Origin: Deinococcus sp. LM3
GTDB taxonomy: Bacteria > Deinococcota > Deinococci > Deinococcales > Deinococcaceae
Assembly (NCBI RefSeq): GCF_002017875.1
Contig: NZ_MUFV01000003.1
Location: 94,001-158,000 of the forward strand
DNA length: 64,000 nt
Direction: 5' to 3'
Below the pieces are notes generated by a model. That model was not told the DNA's origin. It did no database searches and saw only the letters and a list, made by a program, of their open reading frames with translations. A program made the translations under genes and the position numbers. This document shows, piece by piece, positions 23,928 through 32,710 of this stretch. The first letter of the stretch is position 1; every line of letters starts with the position of its first letter.

Positions 23928-25549
23928 TGACGTTCTCTGACAGGCGGACCGACTCTGACCGGCAGGCCGAGCAGGCCTGGGCGGCCCGGTTCACGGACCC
24001 GGCCGGTGCGGACGCGTGGGTGCAGGCGTCGCTGCCGGACCCGACCCTGCGGCCCTGCGCGCAGGTCGTGCTGGGCTTCCTGCGCTGGCGGGCCGGTGAA
24101 CTGGTGGGCGCGCTCGATCAGGTCATGCAGGCCGAGGTCACGCTGCGGGAACGCGGAGACGAGCGCTGGCTGGCCCGCGCCCTGAGCATGCTGGCTGTGC
24201 TGGCCGGCGAGAGCGGGCAGGCGGAACGGGCGCTGCGCCTGCTGCAGGAGCAGCTGGAACTGGTGCGCCGCCTCGGGGACGTGGAGATGCAGGCCTCGGC
24301 GTACAACGATTTTGGCGTGCAGATCGGCTGGGACGACCCGGAACGCGCCCTGACCTACTACCAGCGGGCCTTCGACCTGCTGGAAGAGCGGGCGCTGTCC
24401 GGCGGCGCGTCGCCACATCCGGGCATTCACGGGATCGCGGCGCTGAACATCGCGGAAATCCACCTGTTGCGCGGCCGCGACGCGGAGGGCGAGGCCATGA
24501 CCGGACGCGGCGGCGAACTGCTGGAGCAGGCGCGCGCCTGGACGTTCTGGCCGGGCTACGTGACCCTGCGCGTGAAACTCCTGAGCCGCCAGGGCCACCT
24601 GGACGACGCCCGGCAGCTCATCCGGGACGCCTTCGCCCGGCTGGGCGAGCGGCTTGACCCGCGCGGCCCGCCGCTCACCGAGCCGGCGCAGCTGCTGTAC
24701 GCCGCGGCCGCGCACCTGGAATTCGAGGCGGGCGACCCGCAGCGGGCGCTGGAATGGCTGGCCGGGCTGGAGGACTGGCCGAACGTCCGGCCCGAACTGG
24801 TGCCGGAATTCCTGGATCTGCGCGCCCGGATCGAGGCGGCGGGCGGGGACCACGCCGCCGCGTACCGCACGGCGCGGCAACTGCTGGCCGTCACGGAGGC
24901 CCGGCACGCCGCCGAACGCGACACGCAGGTCAAACAGCTGGAAGTGCTGCACCGCACGGAACTGGCCGTGCAGCAGACCCGCGAGGCGCAGCGGGCGGCG
25001 CAGCACCTGCGCGAACACCTGCGTGAACTGCAGGTGCTGCGCGGGGAACTGGAGAAACTCAGCAGCACCGACGACCTGACCGGACTGGGCAACCGCCGGC
25101 AGTTCGAGCAGCACCGCGCGCAGCTGGAGCCCGGTGACGCCGTGCTGCTGATCGACATCGACCACTTCAAGCGAGTGAACGACACCTTCGGGCACGCGGC
25201 AGGCGACGTGACATTGCAGGTCGTGGCCGCCCGGGTCCGGGGTGTGCTGCGCCGCAGCGACCGCGCCTACCGCTACGGGGGCGAGGAATTCACGGTGCTG
25301 CTGCGCGGTGTGGGCGAGCCTTTCCTGCTGGAGGTCAGCGAACGCATCCGGCAGGCGGTGGTGGCCGGGCCGGTGCCGGGTCCCGGCGTGACCGTCACGG
25401 TCAGTATCGGCGCGGCCCTGCTGAACGGCGTGAACGACCCGGGCGCCCTGGAACGCGCCGATCAGGCGCTGTACCGCGCCAAGCAGCAGGGGCGGAACCG
25501 GACCTGCCTGGCACGGCCGGAGGGCACCGCGGGCCCCGTGTCCGGCTGA
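23927..25549 (+). CDS. Diguanylate cyclase with N-terminal TPR-like region
   Basis: The product has 540 residues. Residues 10-370 form an alpha-helical, TPR-like sensory region, then a coiled coil (residues about 320-375). A complete GGDEF domain follows: DDLTGLGNRRQFEQH, LIDIDHFKRVNDTFGHAAGD and the active-site loop YRYGGEEFTVLL. It should make cyclic di-GMP from two GTP in the cytoplasm; no membrane segment is seen. I saw no clear RxxD inhibitory site. The proposed start ATG at 23927 is formed by the junction with a MITE, which also offers the GGAG. A start further inside the first helix cannot be excluded. Confidence 0.88.
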   Translation: MTFSDRRTDSDRQAEQAWAARFTDPAGADAWVQASLPDPTLRPCAQVVLGFLRWRAGELVGALDQVMQAEVTLRERGDERWLARALSMLAVLAGESGQAERALRLLQEQLELVRRLGDVEMQASAYNDFGVQIGWDDPERALTYYQRAFDLLEERALSGGASPHPGIHGIAALNIAEIHLLRGRDAEGEAMTGRGGELLEQARAWTFWPGYVTLRVKLLSRQGHLDDARQLIRDAFARLGERLDPRGPPLTEPAQLLYAAAAHLEFEAGDPQRALEWLAGLEDWPNVRPELVPEFLDLRARIEAAGGDHAAAYRTARQLLAVTEARHAAERDTQVKQLEVLHRTELAVQQTREAQRAAQHLREHLRELQVLRGELEKLSSTDDLTGLGNRRQFEQHRAQLEPGDAVLLIDIDHFKRVNDTFGHAAGDVTLQVVAARVRGVLRRSDRAYRYGGEEFTVLLRGVGEPFLLEVSERIRQAVVAGPVPGPGVTVTVSIGAALLNGVNDPGALERADQALYRAKQQGRNRTCLARPEGTAGPVSG

Positions 25550-25743
25550 CCCCCGTGGGCGCATCCTCAATAGCCGAAGTCGAGCTGAGGAAGCCACGGG
25601 GCGTCCGCCGCGTCGGGGCGCAGATGTTGACTCTGACGCGCGACTGGACAGCCGTGCCGGTCACGTGTCGATGGGCAGCGCCAGGGCACGGTGCGGAACA
25701 TGGCGCCGTCTCGCCGCGCGCGGCCACCCACTGGCCCGTCTGA

Positions 25744-25896
25744 CGGATTCCGTCTGTTTCGCTGACACCCCGGAACCGCACTGGGTTGCCAACTCCACGC
25801 CCGGAGGGGCGTTTCTCTTCCACTCCGCGGGGCAGCTCTACGAGTTGCATCCGCTCGGACCCAGCGGCTTTGTAAGCCATTCAATCGGAGTCCGTA
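25744..25896 (-). mobile_element. MITE-A copy 8 (reverse, long form)
   Basis: It runs from CGGATTCCGTCTGTTTC (its outer TA is missing) to CAATCGGAGTCCGTA, flanked by TGA at 25741-25743 and 25897-25899. It carries the long-form CTACGAGTTGCATCC module. It occupies much of the 424-bp gap 25550-25973; the rest of that gap shows nothing convincing. Confidence 0.85.
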
Positions 25897-25973
25897 TGAA
25901 GCGTGCTCCCCGGCGCCGGCCCAGTGGCGTCCGCTGACGGGCGTTTTATCTGTAAACCCGCCACAATGACGGC

Positions 25974-27851
25974 ATGACCCCCTCCCTGTCCGCCGCACTG
26001 CTCTGGCTGTTGCTGGCCGGTGCGGGCGTCACGGCACTGTTCGCCTCGGCCAGTGCGCGCCTTAACGAGGCGTTCGGCACGGACGCGCGGATCCTGCACC
26101 GGGTGCTCTCGCAGCGGATGGAGCAGCAGGAAGCGGTACTGAACGCCGCCCACGCCCTCGCCTCACAGGGGGTGGATGAGGCCGCCCTGACGACTGCCCT
26201 GACCACCCTGCGCCGGCAGTACCCGCAGGTGGTGGCGGCGCAGCGCTGCTCCTCCGGCGGCTGCCGCACGCTGGGCCCGGCGGACGTGCCGCTGCCCGAC
26301 CTGCCCGCCGTGACCGCGCCCCAGGCCGCGGTCCGCTGGCCGGCCGGAGGCGGGCCCCTCTACGCGCTGTCGCGTGGGTCCGTCCGCGTCTGGGTGGACG
26401 CCCGGCGCCTCACCGACCGGCTCGTCGAGGGATCCGCGCCCCTGGCCTTTACCGTCATCCGCCCGGACACCGGGGCGGTGCTCGTCTCGCGGGCGACTCC
26501 GCCGGGCGCGGCGCTGCGGACGTTCCGCGTGCAGAAGCTCCTGGGGACCGACCTGCAAGCCTTTCCGCTGGAGGTGACCCGTGCCGCGCCGTGGCGCGCG
26601 TGGCCCTGGCTGGGCGCCGCCGTCTGGACCGTGCTGACCGGCGGCCTGACCGCGCTGATCACCGGCCTGCTGCGCAGCCGCCGGGCCGCGCAGCGCGCCC
26701 TGCTCGACGAGCGGGCCCTCGCGGCGGGAGTCGTGCAGGCCGCCACGGAAGCCATCGTGGCCGTGGACGACCAGCACCGCGTGACCCTCGCGAACCCGGC
26801 GGCCCGCGTGGCGCTCGCGCATCCGCTGACGCCCGGCACCGACCTGCGGGCCGTGACGACCTTCCGCGCGACCCTCTCACCCGCGCCGTTTGACGCGGAC
26901 GCGTTCTGGGCGAACGGTGACCCCACGCCCCTCCCGGACGGCCTGACACTCGTGCAGGGCGCGCAGGCCACGCCGGTCGAAGGGTCACTCGCGCCCCTGC
27001 GCGGCGCCCGGGGCGAACCGCGCGGCCGGGTCCTGATCCTGCGGGAAGTCGGGGCCCTGCACCGCCGGATGCTCGAGCAGCTCGAGGCGGGCGAACGCCG
27101 CGTCCGGGAACACCAGGAAACCCTCGCTCACGTCTCCCGCCTCTCCACCCTGAGCGAGATGGGCGCGGGCCTCGCCCACGAACTCAACCAGCCGCTCACT
27201 GCCATCGTCAGTTACAGCCAGGCGGCCGCGCGACTCCTCGACGAGCCTGAACCGGACCTCGGCCGGGTCCGGCACGCCGTGAACGCCTCGGTCCACCAGG
27301 CGGGCCGCGCGGCGCAGATCATCACGCGGCTGCGCGAGTGGGTGCGGCGTGCGCCCAGCCAGGTGCGCGCCACCGACCTCGTGCAGGCCGCGCAGAATGT
27401 CCTGACACTCTGCCACGCCGACCTCCGGCGACTGGACATCCGGGTCGTCACCCACGTCCCGCCGGTCGCATCCGTGCAGGCGGACCCGGTTCACCTCGAA
27501 CAGATCATCCTCAACCTGCTGCGCAACGCCATCGACGCGCTCGAACGGACCCCGGACGCACAGGTCACCCTCGTCGTCGAGCCCGAGGGCGGCGAGTGGA
27601 CGCTCACCGTGCGCGACAACGGCCCCGGCGTCGCCCCCGAGGTGCTCGGGCGCCTGTTCACGCCGTTCACGACCAGCAAGGACGGCGGTCTTGGTCTGGG
27701 CCTGAGCCTGTCCCAGACGCTCGCGCAGGGAATGGGCGGCGACCTGCACGGCGCGAACACCACGACGGGCGCGGCCTTCCAGTTGAGGATCCCCCGGGCT
27801 GAACCGCAACCCGCCGGCGCTGGTGCCGCCCACCCTGGAGGCCACCCATGA
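25974..27851 (+). CDS. FixL/DctB-like sensor histidine kinase with periplasmic sensor domain
   Basis: The 625-residue protein has a membrane helix at residues 5-25, an extracytoplasmic domain at 26-205 and a second helix at 212-233. A PAS-like region (about 245-360) and a coiled coil (362-390) follow. HisKA has His402 in GLAHELNQPLTAI, the FixL/DctB form, and HATPase shows LNLLRNAIDALE, DNGPGVAPEV and GLGLGLSLSQTL. The outer domain carries a Cys pair at 92 and 97 (RCSSGGCRT) that could bind metal or form a disulfide. The start overlaps no other gene. It is coupled to the response regulator that follows (ATGA). Confidence 0.9.
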   Translation: MTPSLSAALLWLLLAGAGVTALFASASARLNEAFGTDARILHRVLSQRMEQQEAVLNAAHALASQGVDEAALTTALTTLRRQYPQVVAAQRCSSGGCRTLGPADVPLPDLPAVTAPQAAVRWPAGGGPLYALSRGSVRVWVDARRLTDRLVEGSAPLAFTVIRPDTGAVLVSRATPPGAALRTFRVQKLLGTDLQAFPLEVTRAAPWRAWPWLGAAVWTVLTGGLTALITGLLRSRRAAQRALLDERALAAGVVQAATEAIVAVDDQHRVTLANPAARVALAHPLTPGTDLRAVTTFRATLSPAPFDADAFWANGDPTPLPDGLTLVQGAQATPVEGSLAPLRGARGEPRGRVLILREVGALHRRMLEQLEAGERRVREHQETLAHVSRLSTLSEMGAGLAHELNQPLTAIVSYSQAAARLLDEPEPDLGRVRHAVNASVHQAGRAAQIITRLREWVRRAPSQVRATDLVQAAQNVLTLCHADLRRLDIRVVTHVPPVASVQADPVHLEQIILNLLRNAIDALERTPDAQVTLVVEPEGGEWTLTVRDNGPGVAPEVLGRLFTPFTTSKDGGLGLGLSLSQTLAQGMGGDLHGANTTTGAAFQLRIPRAEPQPAGAGAAHPGGHP

Positions 27852-28486
27852 CGGGCGTGCCCACACCGAACCTTGAACCCGCCGTGTACCTCGTGGACGA
27901 CGACGACGCGGTCCGTGACGCCCTGGCGTTCCTGCTGAGCACCGTCGGCCTGACCGTCCGAACCTTCCCTGACGGACTCGCCCTGGAACGTGCCCTGGAC
28001 GCCGAGGGCCCGCCGGACGTCGGCTGTCTGCTGCTCGACATCCGCATGCCTCACATCAGCGGCCTGCACCTCCAGGCTCGCCTGCAGGCCCGCGGGGTGG
28101 ACCTTCCCGTCATCCTGCTCACCGGCCACGCCGACGTGGACCTGTGCCGCCGCGCGTTCCGGCAGGGCGCCGCCGATTTCCTCAGTAAACCCGTCGACGA
28201 GACTGAACTCCTCGAAGCGGTCCAGCGGGCCGTGCGGCAGCACCTGCGCGGCCGGGCGCGTCACGCCGCCAGCCAGCAGGCGCGCGAGCGGCTCGGCCGC
28301 CTCACTGCCCGGGAGCACGACGTGCTGCGCAGCCTGCTCGACGGGCAGACGAGCAAGCAGGCCGCCCGCACGCTCGGCATCTCGGCACGGACGGTGGAAA
28401 CCCACCGGGCCAGCCTCTTCACGAAACTGGAAGCCGACTCGCTCGCCGGCGTGATCCGCATCGCGCTGGCGGGGGAAGACGGCTGA
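27848..28486 (+). CDS. FixJ/TtrR-family response regulator
   Basis: The 212-residue regulator has a receiver with VDDDDAVRDAL, phospho-acceptor Asp64 in LLLDIRMPHISGL and Lys114 in FLSKPVDETE. A LuxR-type helix-turn-helix follows (LTAREHDVLRSLLDGQTSKQ and GISARTVETHRASLFTKLEA). The ATG at 27848 overlaps the kinase stop by 4 bases, so kinase and regulator are made together. FixJ-type pairs answer to oxygen, redox or small-molecule signals. The neighbouring HbpS/GlcG-like gene suggests a haem- or redox-linked signal, but that is inference. Its stop codon TGA is a MITE target. Confidence 0.92.
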   Translation: MTGVPTPNLEPAVYLVDDDDAVRDALAFLLSTVGLTVRTFPDGLALERALDAEGPPDVGCLLLDIRMPHISGLHLQARLQARGVDLPVILLTGHADVDLCRRAFRQGAADFLSKPVDETELLEAVQRAVRQHLRGRARHAASQQARERLGRLTAREHDVLRSLLDGQTSKQAARTLGISARTVETHRASLFTKLEADSLAGVIRIALAGEDG

Positions 28487-28641
28487 TCCGGACTGCCGTC
28501 TGTCCCGTCGACAACCCACCAACGAGCCGAGTTGCCAACTCCACGCCCGGAGGAGCGTGCCTCTCCTGCTCGCTCCGCGGCGCGGCTCTACGAGCCCGCT
28601 TCGGCTGAAAGCTTTTGCAATCCTTTCAACCGGAGTCCGTC
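28487..28641 (-). mobile_element. MITE-A copy 9 (reverse, long form)
   Basis: It runs from TCCGGACTGCCGTCTGTCCC to CAACCGGAGTCCGTC and is flanked by TGA at 28484-28486 (the response-regulator stop codon) and 28642-28644. Confidence 0.85.
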
Positions 28642-28742
28642 TGACCCGCCCGGCGACCCGCGCCGGGCCTCCGTGAAACTACGGAGGTCGCGTGCGTACT
28701 GCCCGGATACCACGGCTGGCGCGGCCGGCGCACCATGGGGGC

Positions 28743-29318
28743 ATGAAACGTCTCACTGCCCTGCTGACCGTCTCTGCCCTCTCGCTCGCCGCCGCCCAGA
28801 CGACACCAACTCAGACGACACCAACTCAGACGACACCAGCTCAGACGACCCCTGCCCCCGCGACCGCTGCACCGGCGACTCCCGCGCCGGTCACCCTGGC
28901 CACCACCCCGACCGTCTCACCGGCCAGCCTGAGCCTCAGTGCCGCCACCCGCATCGCCACGCTGGCCGTGAATAACTGCGCGCAACTCGGGTACCACGTG
29001 AGCGTCACCGTGGTCGACCGCAGCGGCGTGACCCTGGCTGTGGCCCGCTCGGAGAGCGCGGGGCCGCACACCCTCGGCGCCAGCCTCGGCAAGGCGTTCA
29101 CCAGTGCCAGCGCCCGCAACCTGACGAGTGAGATCGCCAGGAACCTGCCCGGCAACCCCGGCCTGGCGGACATTCCCGGCTACCTCATCCTGGCGGGCGG
29201 AGCGCCCATCCGCGTGAACGGCGCCGTGGTCGGTGCCGTCGGCGTCGGCGGCGCCCCCAGCGGGATGATCGACGAGAAATGTGGCCTGGACGCCACTGCA
29301 GCCGTCCTCGGGCAGTGA
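28743..29318 (+). CDS. Secreted GlcG/HbpS-family (haem-binding-like) protein
   Basis: The 191-residue protein starts with a signal peptide (MKRLTALLTVSALSLAAA), then a Thr/Pro/Ala-rich linker built partly from three 15-bp tandem units, and then a GlcG/HbpS domain (AARIATLAVNNC-like start, VSVTVVDRSGVTLAVARSES, KAFTSASARNLTSEIA, IRVNGAVVGAVGVGGAPSG). HbpS in Streptomyces is an extracellular haem-binding protein that modulates the SenS-SenR two-component system. Here a two-component system lies immediately upstream (a 256-base gap holding a MITE), which invites the same idea. Haem ligands cannot be assigned from the sequence. The ATG at 28743 is chosen for the signal peptide. Confidence 0.8.
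   Translation: MKRLTALLTVSALSLAAAQTTPTQTTPTQTTPAQTTPAPATAAPATPAPVTLATTPTVSPASLSLSAATRIATLAVNNCAQLGYHVSVTVVDRSGVTLAVARSESAGPHTLGASLGKAFTSASARNLTSEIARNLPGNPGLADIPGYLILAGGAPIRVNGAVVGAVGVGGAPSGMIDEKCGLDATAAVLGQ
28800..28844 (+). repeat. Three tandem 15-bp units (ACGACACCAACTCAG) in a coding linker
   Basis: The units at 28800-28814, 28815-28829 and 28830-28844 differ by one base and encode repeated TTPTQ/TTPAQ. They could vary in number by slippage without shifting the frame. Confidence 0.8.
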
Positions 29319-29445
29319 ACGCATCGGCGCCGCGGCCGCCCGATGGGGCCGCGGTGCCCACCTCTCTGGCCCGCTCATGTCGCCACCACCATCGCGGTCC
29401 ATGGTGTGGTTCCCGCTGTCAGGACGAGGGAGCGAACAGCCCCGG

Positions 29446-30951
29446 TCAGGTGCCGCAGAAGGTGCGGTAACAGGCCGTCACCTCCGCGCGGGCTGGTTCG
29501 AGATACTCCGCCTGTTCCGGCGTCTCGTCGTAGGGGCGCTGAACGGCTGCCAGCAGCCGCCTGAACGGCCCGAGATCCCCGTGGTCCGACGCCGCCGCCA
29601 GGGCCTCCTCCACGCGGTGGTTGCGCGGAATGACGGCCGGGTTCACCCGGCGCATGAGGTTGGCCCGTTCGCTCCAGTCTGCGGTGGCATTGCCCTCACT
29701 TCCCGCCCGTGCCCGCCAGCGGGCCAGCCAGGCATCCGGTGCCTGCGCGTCGGTGAACAGCGCCCGCAGCGGCCCCTCGTCCCCGTCCGCCGCTTCGGCC
29801 AGCCGGCGCCACCCGAGCGTGAAATCCACCCGGTGGTCGTGCAGCAGGGTCAGCCAGTCCCCGGCGAGCGCGCGGTCGGTCGCGTCGTCCCCGCCGTGCA
29901 GGCCCAGTTTCGCCCGCTGGCCGGTCAGCAGCGCCCCCTCGTACCACTCCGGGAACGCGTCGATCACCCCGGTCGCCTGCCCGATGGCTTCCGACATGGC
30001 CTCCTTGCTGTCCTGTCCGGCGATGAGCGGCAGCAGCGTTTCGGCCAGCCGGGCCAGGTTCCAGCGCGTCACGGACGGCTGGTTGCGGTAGGCGTAGCGG
30101 CCACCGTGGTCGATGGAGCTGAACACCGCATCCGGGTCGTACGCCTCCAGGAACGCGCACGGGCCATAGTCGATCGTCTCTCCGGAAATGGCGACGTTGT
30201 CGGTGTTCATCACGCCGTGGATGAACCCGACGTTCATCCATCCCGCCACCAGCGTCGCCTGCCGCTGCGCGACCCGGCGCAGCAGACCGAGGTAGCGGTC
30301 GTCCGTGCCGACGAGGTCGGGGTCATGCCGGGCGATGGCGTAATCGGCGAGTTGCCGCACGCGGTCGGGCTCGCGGCGGGCGCTGAAGAACTCGAAGGTG
30401 CCGACCCGCAGGTGACTGGCGGCCACGCGGGTCAGGACTGCGCCGGGCAGGGGACGCTCCCGGTAGACGGTCTCGCCGGTGGCGGTCACGGCGAGGGCGC
30501 GGGTGGTGGGGAGGCCGAGGGCGTGCATGGCCTCACCGATCAGGACTTCGCGCAGCATGGGTCCGACGGCGGCCTTACCGTCGCCCCGTCTGGAGAAGGG
30601 CGTGCGGCCGGACCCTTTGAGCATCAGGTCGCGGCGCTGACCGCACTGATTGATGACCTCGCCGAGCAGCAGGGCGCGGCCGTCGCCGAGTTGTGGGGAG
30701 AAGCCCCCGAACTGGTGGCCGGCGTACGCCTGCGCGAGCGGCTCGGCGCCCTCGGGGACCCGGTTGCCGGCGAAGATCGCGGCGCCGTCAGGGCCATCCA
30801 GCATGTCAGGGTCCAGGCCCAGTTCGAGGGCCAGGGCGCGGTTGAAGTACAGCAGGTCCGGCGCGGGGACGGTGGCGGGCTGCCAGGGGACGGAGAAGCC
30901 GGGCAGGTCCCGCGCGTAGGAGTTGTCGAACTGGAACGGGGAGGCGGGCAT
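29446..30951 (-). CDS. selO: Protein adenylyltransferase SelO (YdiU family)
   Basis: The 501-residue pseudokinase-fold protein has SelO signatures: QFDNSYARDLPGFSVPWQPA at the start, YAGHQFGGFSPQLGDGRA, LKGSGRTPFSRRGDGKAAVG (nucleotide-binding) and GFIHGVMNTDNVAISGETID with DYGPCAFLEAYDP (catalytic/metal segment). SelO transfers AMP to Ser/Thr/Tyr of proteins and is linked to redox stress. The usual C-terminal Sec/Cys is represented by Cys near the end (VTACYRTFCGT). The ATG at 30951 is favoured over the upstream frame to 31263, which covers the next gene's operator. Confidence 0.92.
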   Translation of the reverse strand: MPASPFQFDNSYARDLPGFSVPWQPATVPAPDLLYFNRALALELGLDPDMLDGPDGAAIFAGNRVPEGAEPLAQAYAGHQFGGFSPQLGDGRALLLGEVINQCGQRRDLMLKGSGRTPFSRRGDGKAAVGPMLREVLIGEAMHALGLPTTRALAVTATGETVYRERPLPGAVLTRVAASHLRVGTFEFFSARREPDRVRQLADYAIARHDPDLVGTDDRYLGLLRRVAQRQATLVAGWMNVGFIHGVMNTDNVAISGETIDYGPCAFLEAYDPDAVFSSIDHGGRYAYRNQPSVTRWNLARLAETLLPLIAGQDSKEAMSEAIGQATGVIDAFPEWYEGALLTGQRAKLGLHGGDDATDRALAGDWLTLLHDHRVDFTLGWRRLAEAADGDEGPLRALFTDAQAPDAWLARWRARAGSEGNATADWSERANLMRRVNPAVIPRNHRVEEALAAASDHGDLGPFRRLLAAVQRPYDETPEQAEYLEPARAEVTACYRTFCGT

Positions 30952-31104
30952 GACAGACAGTCTGACGCGTCCCTGGAAATCGACTGCATCCTGGCCACAG
31001 TCCGGCACGGCGGAGAGAGAAGGCCGTTCCGGCCGGCGCGGCTGATGCGTCACCGTCTCCTTCACACGGTCCGGTGGTTGGGGGAGTAGACCAGCTGCAT
31101 AAAA

Positions 31105-31125
31105 CATACCATACTGTCTGGTATG
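31105..31125. promoter_or_regulatory. TetR-type operator overlapping the DUF3995 start codon
   Basis: CATACCA (31105-31111) and TGGTATG (31119-31125) are perfect 7-base inverted arms around a 7-base spacer. The size and symmetry suit a TetR dimer. It covers the ATG at 31123, so binding would block initiation of a short-leader or leaderless transcript. The gene for a TetR-type protein is next but one. Confidence 0.7.
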
Positions 31126-31548
31126 GAAAACCTGAACGGCTGGTCCATCGGTGCCGCCCTCACCCTGAGCGGACTGGCGGCCCTGCACGCCCTGTGGGCC
31201 ACCGGGAACCCCTGGCCGGCCCGCAACGCCGCTCAACTCAGCGCCCAGGTCATCGGCGGCCACGGTGCCCGCGACCTGCCGCCCCCCACCGCCTGTCTGG
31301 TCGTGGCCGCCGCGCTCCTGACCGCCTCGGCGCTGGTCCTCACCGCTCCCGCGACTCCCGGCAGTTCCCTGATCCGCACCGGAGCACAGACGGTTGCCGG
31401 TGTGCTGCTGCTGCGAGGATCAGCCGGGTACGCCCTGCCGACCCTCGTCCCCTCCATGCAGGGCACGCCGTTCGTCCGCCTGAACGCCCGCCTGTACTCC
31501 CCGCTGTGCCTGCTGCTGGGCACCGCCGTCCTCCTGAGCCTCCGTTGA
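31123..31548 (+). CDS. DUF3995 membrane protein
   Basis: The 141-residue protein has four predicted helices (WSIGAALTLSGLAALHALWA at the start, CLVVAAALLTASALVLTAPA, TGAQTVAGVLLLRGSAGY, LYSPLCLLLGTAVLLSLR) and the DUF3995 layout. Function is unknown. No ribosome-binding site is visible before the ATG, and the operator palindrome ends on it, so the message may be leaderless. The TetR regulator 37 bases downstream on the same strand probably controls this pair. Confidence 0.8.
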   Translation: MENLNGWSIGAALTLSGLAALHALWATGNPWPARNAAQLSAQVIGGHGARDLPPPTACLVVAAALLTASALVLTAPATPGSSLIRTGAQTVAGVLLLRGSAGYALPTLVPSMQGTPFVRLNARLYSPLCLLLGTAVLLSLR

Positions 31549-31584
31549 CCGGGCAGCCCGCGTGATGCTCTACACTGCCTGACC

Positions 31585-32103
31585 ATGCGCCGGACCCGCA
31601 CCGACTGGCTCACCGCCGGCCTGACCCTGCTGCGCGACGAGGGCGAACACACCCTGACCATCGAACGCCTGTGCCGCGCCGTCGGCCTGAGCAAGGGGTC
31701 GTTCTACCATCACTTCCAGCATGTCGAGGCCTACCGCGCGGCCCTCCTGAGTTGCTGGGAGGAGACCCAGACCAACGCGCCCATCCAGCAGAGCGAGGGA
31801 GCCGCCGATCCCCTGCACGCACTCCGGGCGGCGATCGGCCCACTGGATCACCCGCTGGAACTGGCCATGCGCGCCTGGGCCGTGCGTGACAGGCAGGTGC
31901 GGGCCGCCCTGAACCGCGTGGACGCCCGGCGAACCGAGCACCTGCGGCAGGTGCACGTCCGGCTGGGCCACGCGCACGCCAGGGAACTGGCGGAACTGGA
32001 GTACGCGACGTTCCTGGGCCTGCAGACGCTGGGCTGGACGGACCGGGCTGACCTGGCCCGCCTGCACGCCCGCGCCCTCGCAGGACTGGCCAGCGCCGAC
32101 TGA
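31585..32103 (+). CDS. TetR-family transcriptional regulator
   Basis: The 172-residue regulator begins RRTRTDWLTAGLTLLRDEGE and has the TetR helix-turn-helix (TIERLCRAVGLSKGSFYHHF). A helical ligand-binding domain follows. It likely binds the palindrome at 31105-31125 and autoregulates the DUF3995-tetR pair; the inducer is unknown. A MITE is inserted exactly at its TGA stop (32101-32103). Confidence 0.92.
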   Translation: MRRTRTDWLTAGLTLLRDEGEHTLTIERLCRAVGLSKGSFYHHFQHVEAYRAALLSCWEETQTNAPIQQSEGAADPLHALRAAIGPLDHPLELAMRAWAVRDRQVRAALNRVDARRTEHLRQVHVRLGHAHARELAELEYATFLGLQTLGWTDRADLARLHARALAGLASAD

Positions 32104-32236
32104 TACGGATTCCGTTTGTTTCGCCGACAACCCGGAACATCGCCGGGTTGCCAGCTCCACGCCCGGAACCCGTTTTGCTCCTACTCGCTCCGCTCGGATT
32201 GAACGGGTTTTGCAACCCATTCAATCGGAGTCCGTA
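32104..32236 (-). mobile_element. MITE-A copy 10 (reverse, short form, 133 bp)
   Basis: It runs from TACGGATTCCGTTTGTTTCG to CAATCGGAGTCCGTA, flanked by TGA at 32101-32103 (the TetR stop) and 32237-32239. It has a near-perfect GATTGAACGGGTTTTGCAAC hairpin. Confidence 0.87.
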
Positions 32237-32343
32237 TGAGAGAGGGTCGGGCACAGACTCAAGCGCATCCTGATACCACGTTGCGACCATCTGGTGGCCA
32301 GACTTCGGACTGCCCTGCTGAAGCGCAGCGGATTCAACTCGCG

Positions 32344-32640
32344 TTAGCCGCAGCGGAACGGAATGGGCACAGGACCGCAGCAGCACACGCCCTGCACGCC
32401 TCCCCCTGCCGTCCTGGCAGCAGCCAGGTGACCGTACGCCTGCCGGCATGTCTGGAACCGCGCGGCTATTTCCCCACGGCCTCCCAGCAGTCCCTGCTCA
32501 CTCACCAGCCGCCGAACGGCGGCTGAACACGACTCGCCTCCGAACAGCGCGGCGTGCGCACAACGGAATCCTTTGAGGGGGGAGAGCCAGCGCTGATACA
32601 TGTCGATTGACCCCAGGGCCAGGTAATTCAGGGAATTCAT
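32344..32640 (-). CDS. yidD: YidD-family membrane protein insertion efficiency factor
   Basis: Starting at the ATG at 32640 (NSLNYLALGSID), the 98-residue product has the YidD core IDMYQRWLSPLKGFRCAHAA followed by GGESCSAAVRRLVSEQGLLG and FQTCRQAY. YidD helps YidC and Sec insert membrane proteins. This variant has a spaced C...SCSA arrangement rather than the common CRFxPSCS form, which marks a divergent YidD subgroup. It stands alone between repeats, away from rnpA/yidC, so it is an extra copy. The longer frame to 32772 runs into repeat sequence. Confidence 0.75.
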   Translation of the reverse strand: MNSLNYLALGSIDMYQRWLSPLKGFRCAHAALFGGESCSAAVRRLVSEQGLLGGRGEIAARFQTCRQAYGHLAAARTAGGGVQGVCCCGPVPIPFRCG

Positions 32641-32710
32641 ACCTGACGTTAAGCGGCGCAGCGAGGGGCTGTATCCCGACTTCATGAAGACGCTGCCGAC
32701 AGTCCTGAGC

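Noticed and set aside
25567..25998. Minus-strand frame ending QHLRPDAADAPWLPQLDFGY
   Set aside because: It crosses a MITE and shows no domain. The short ending looks protein-like but is too little to support a gene.
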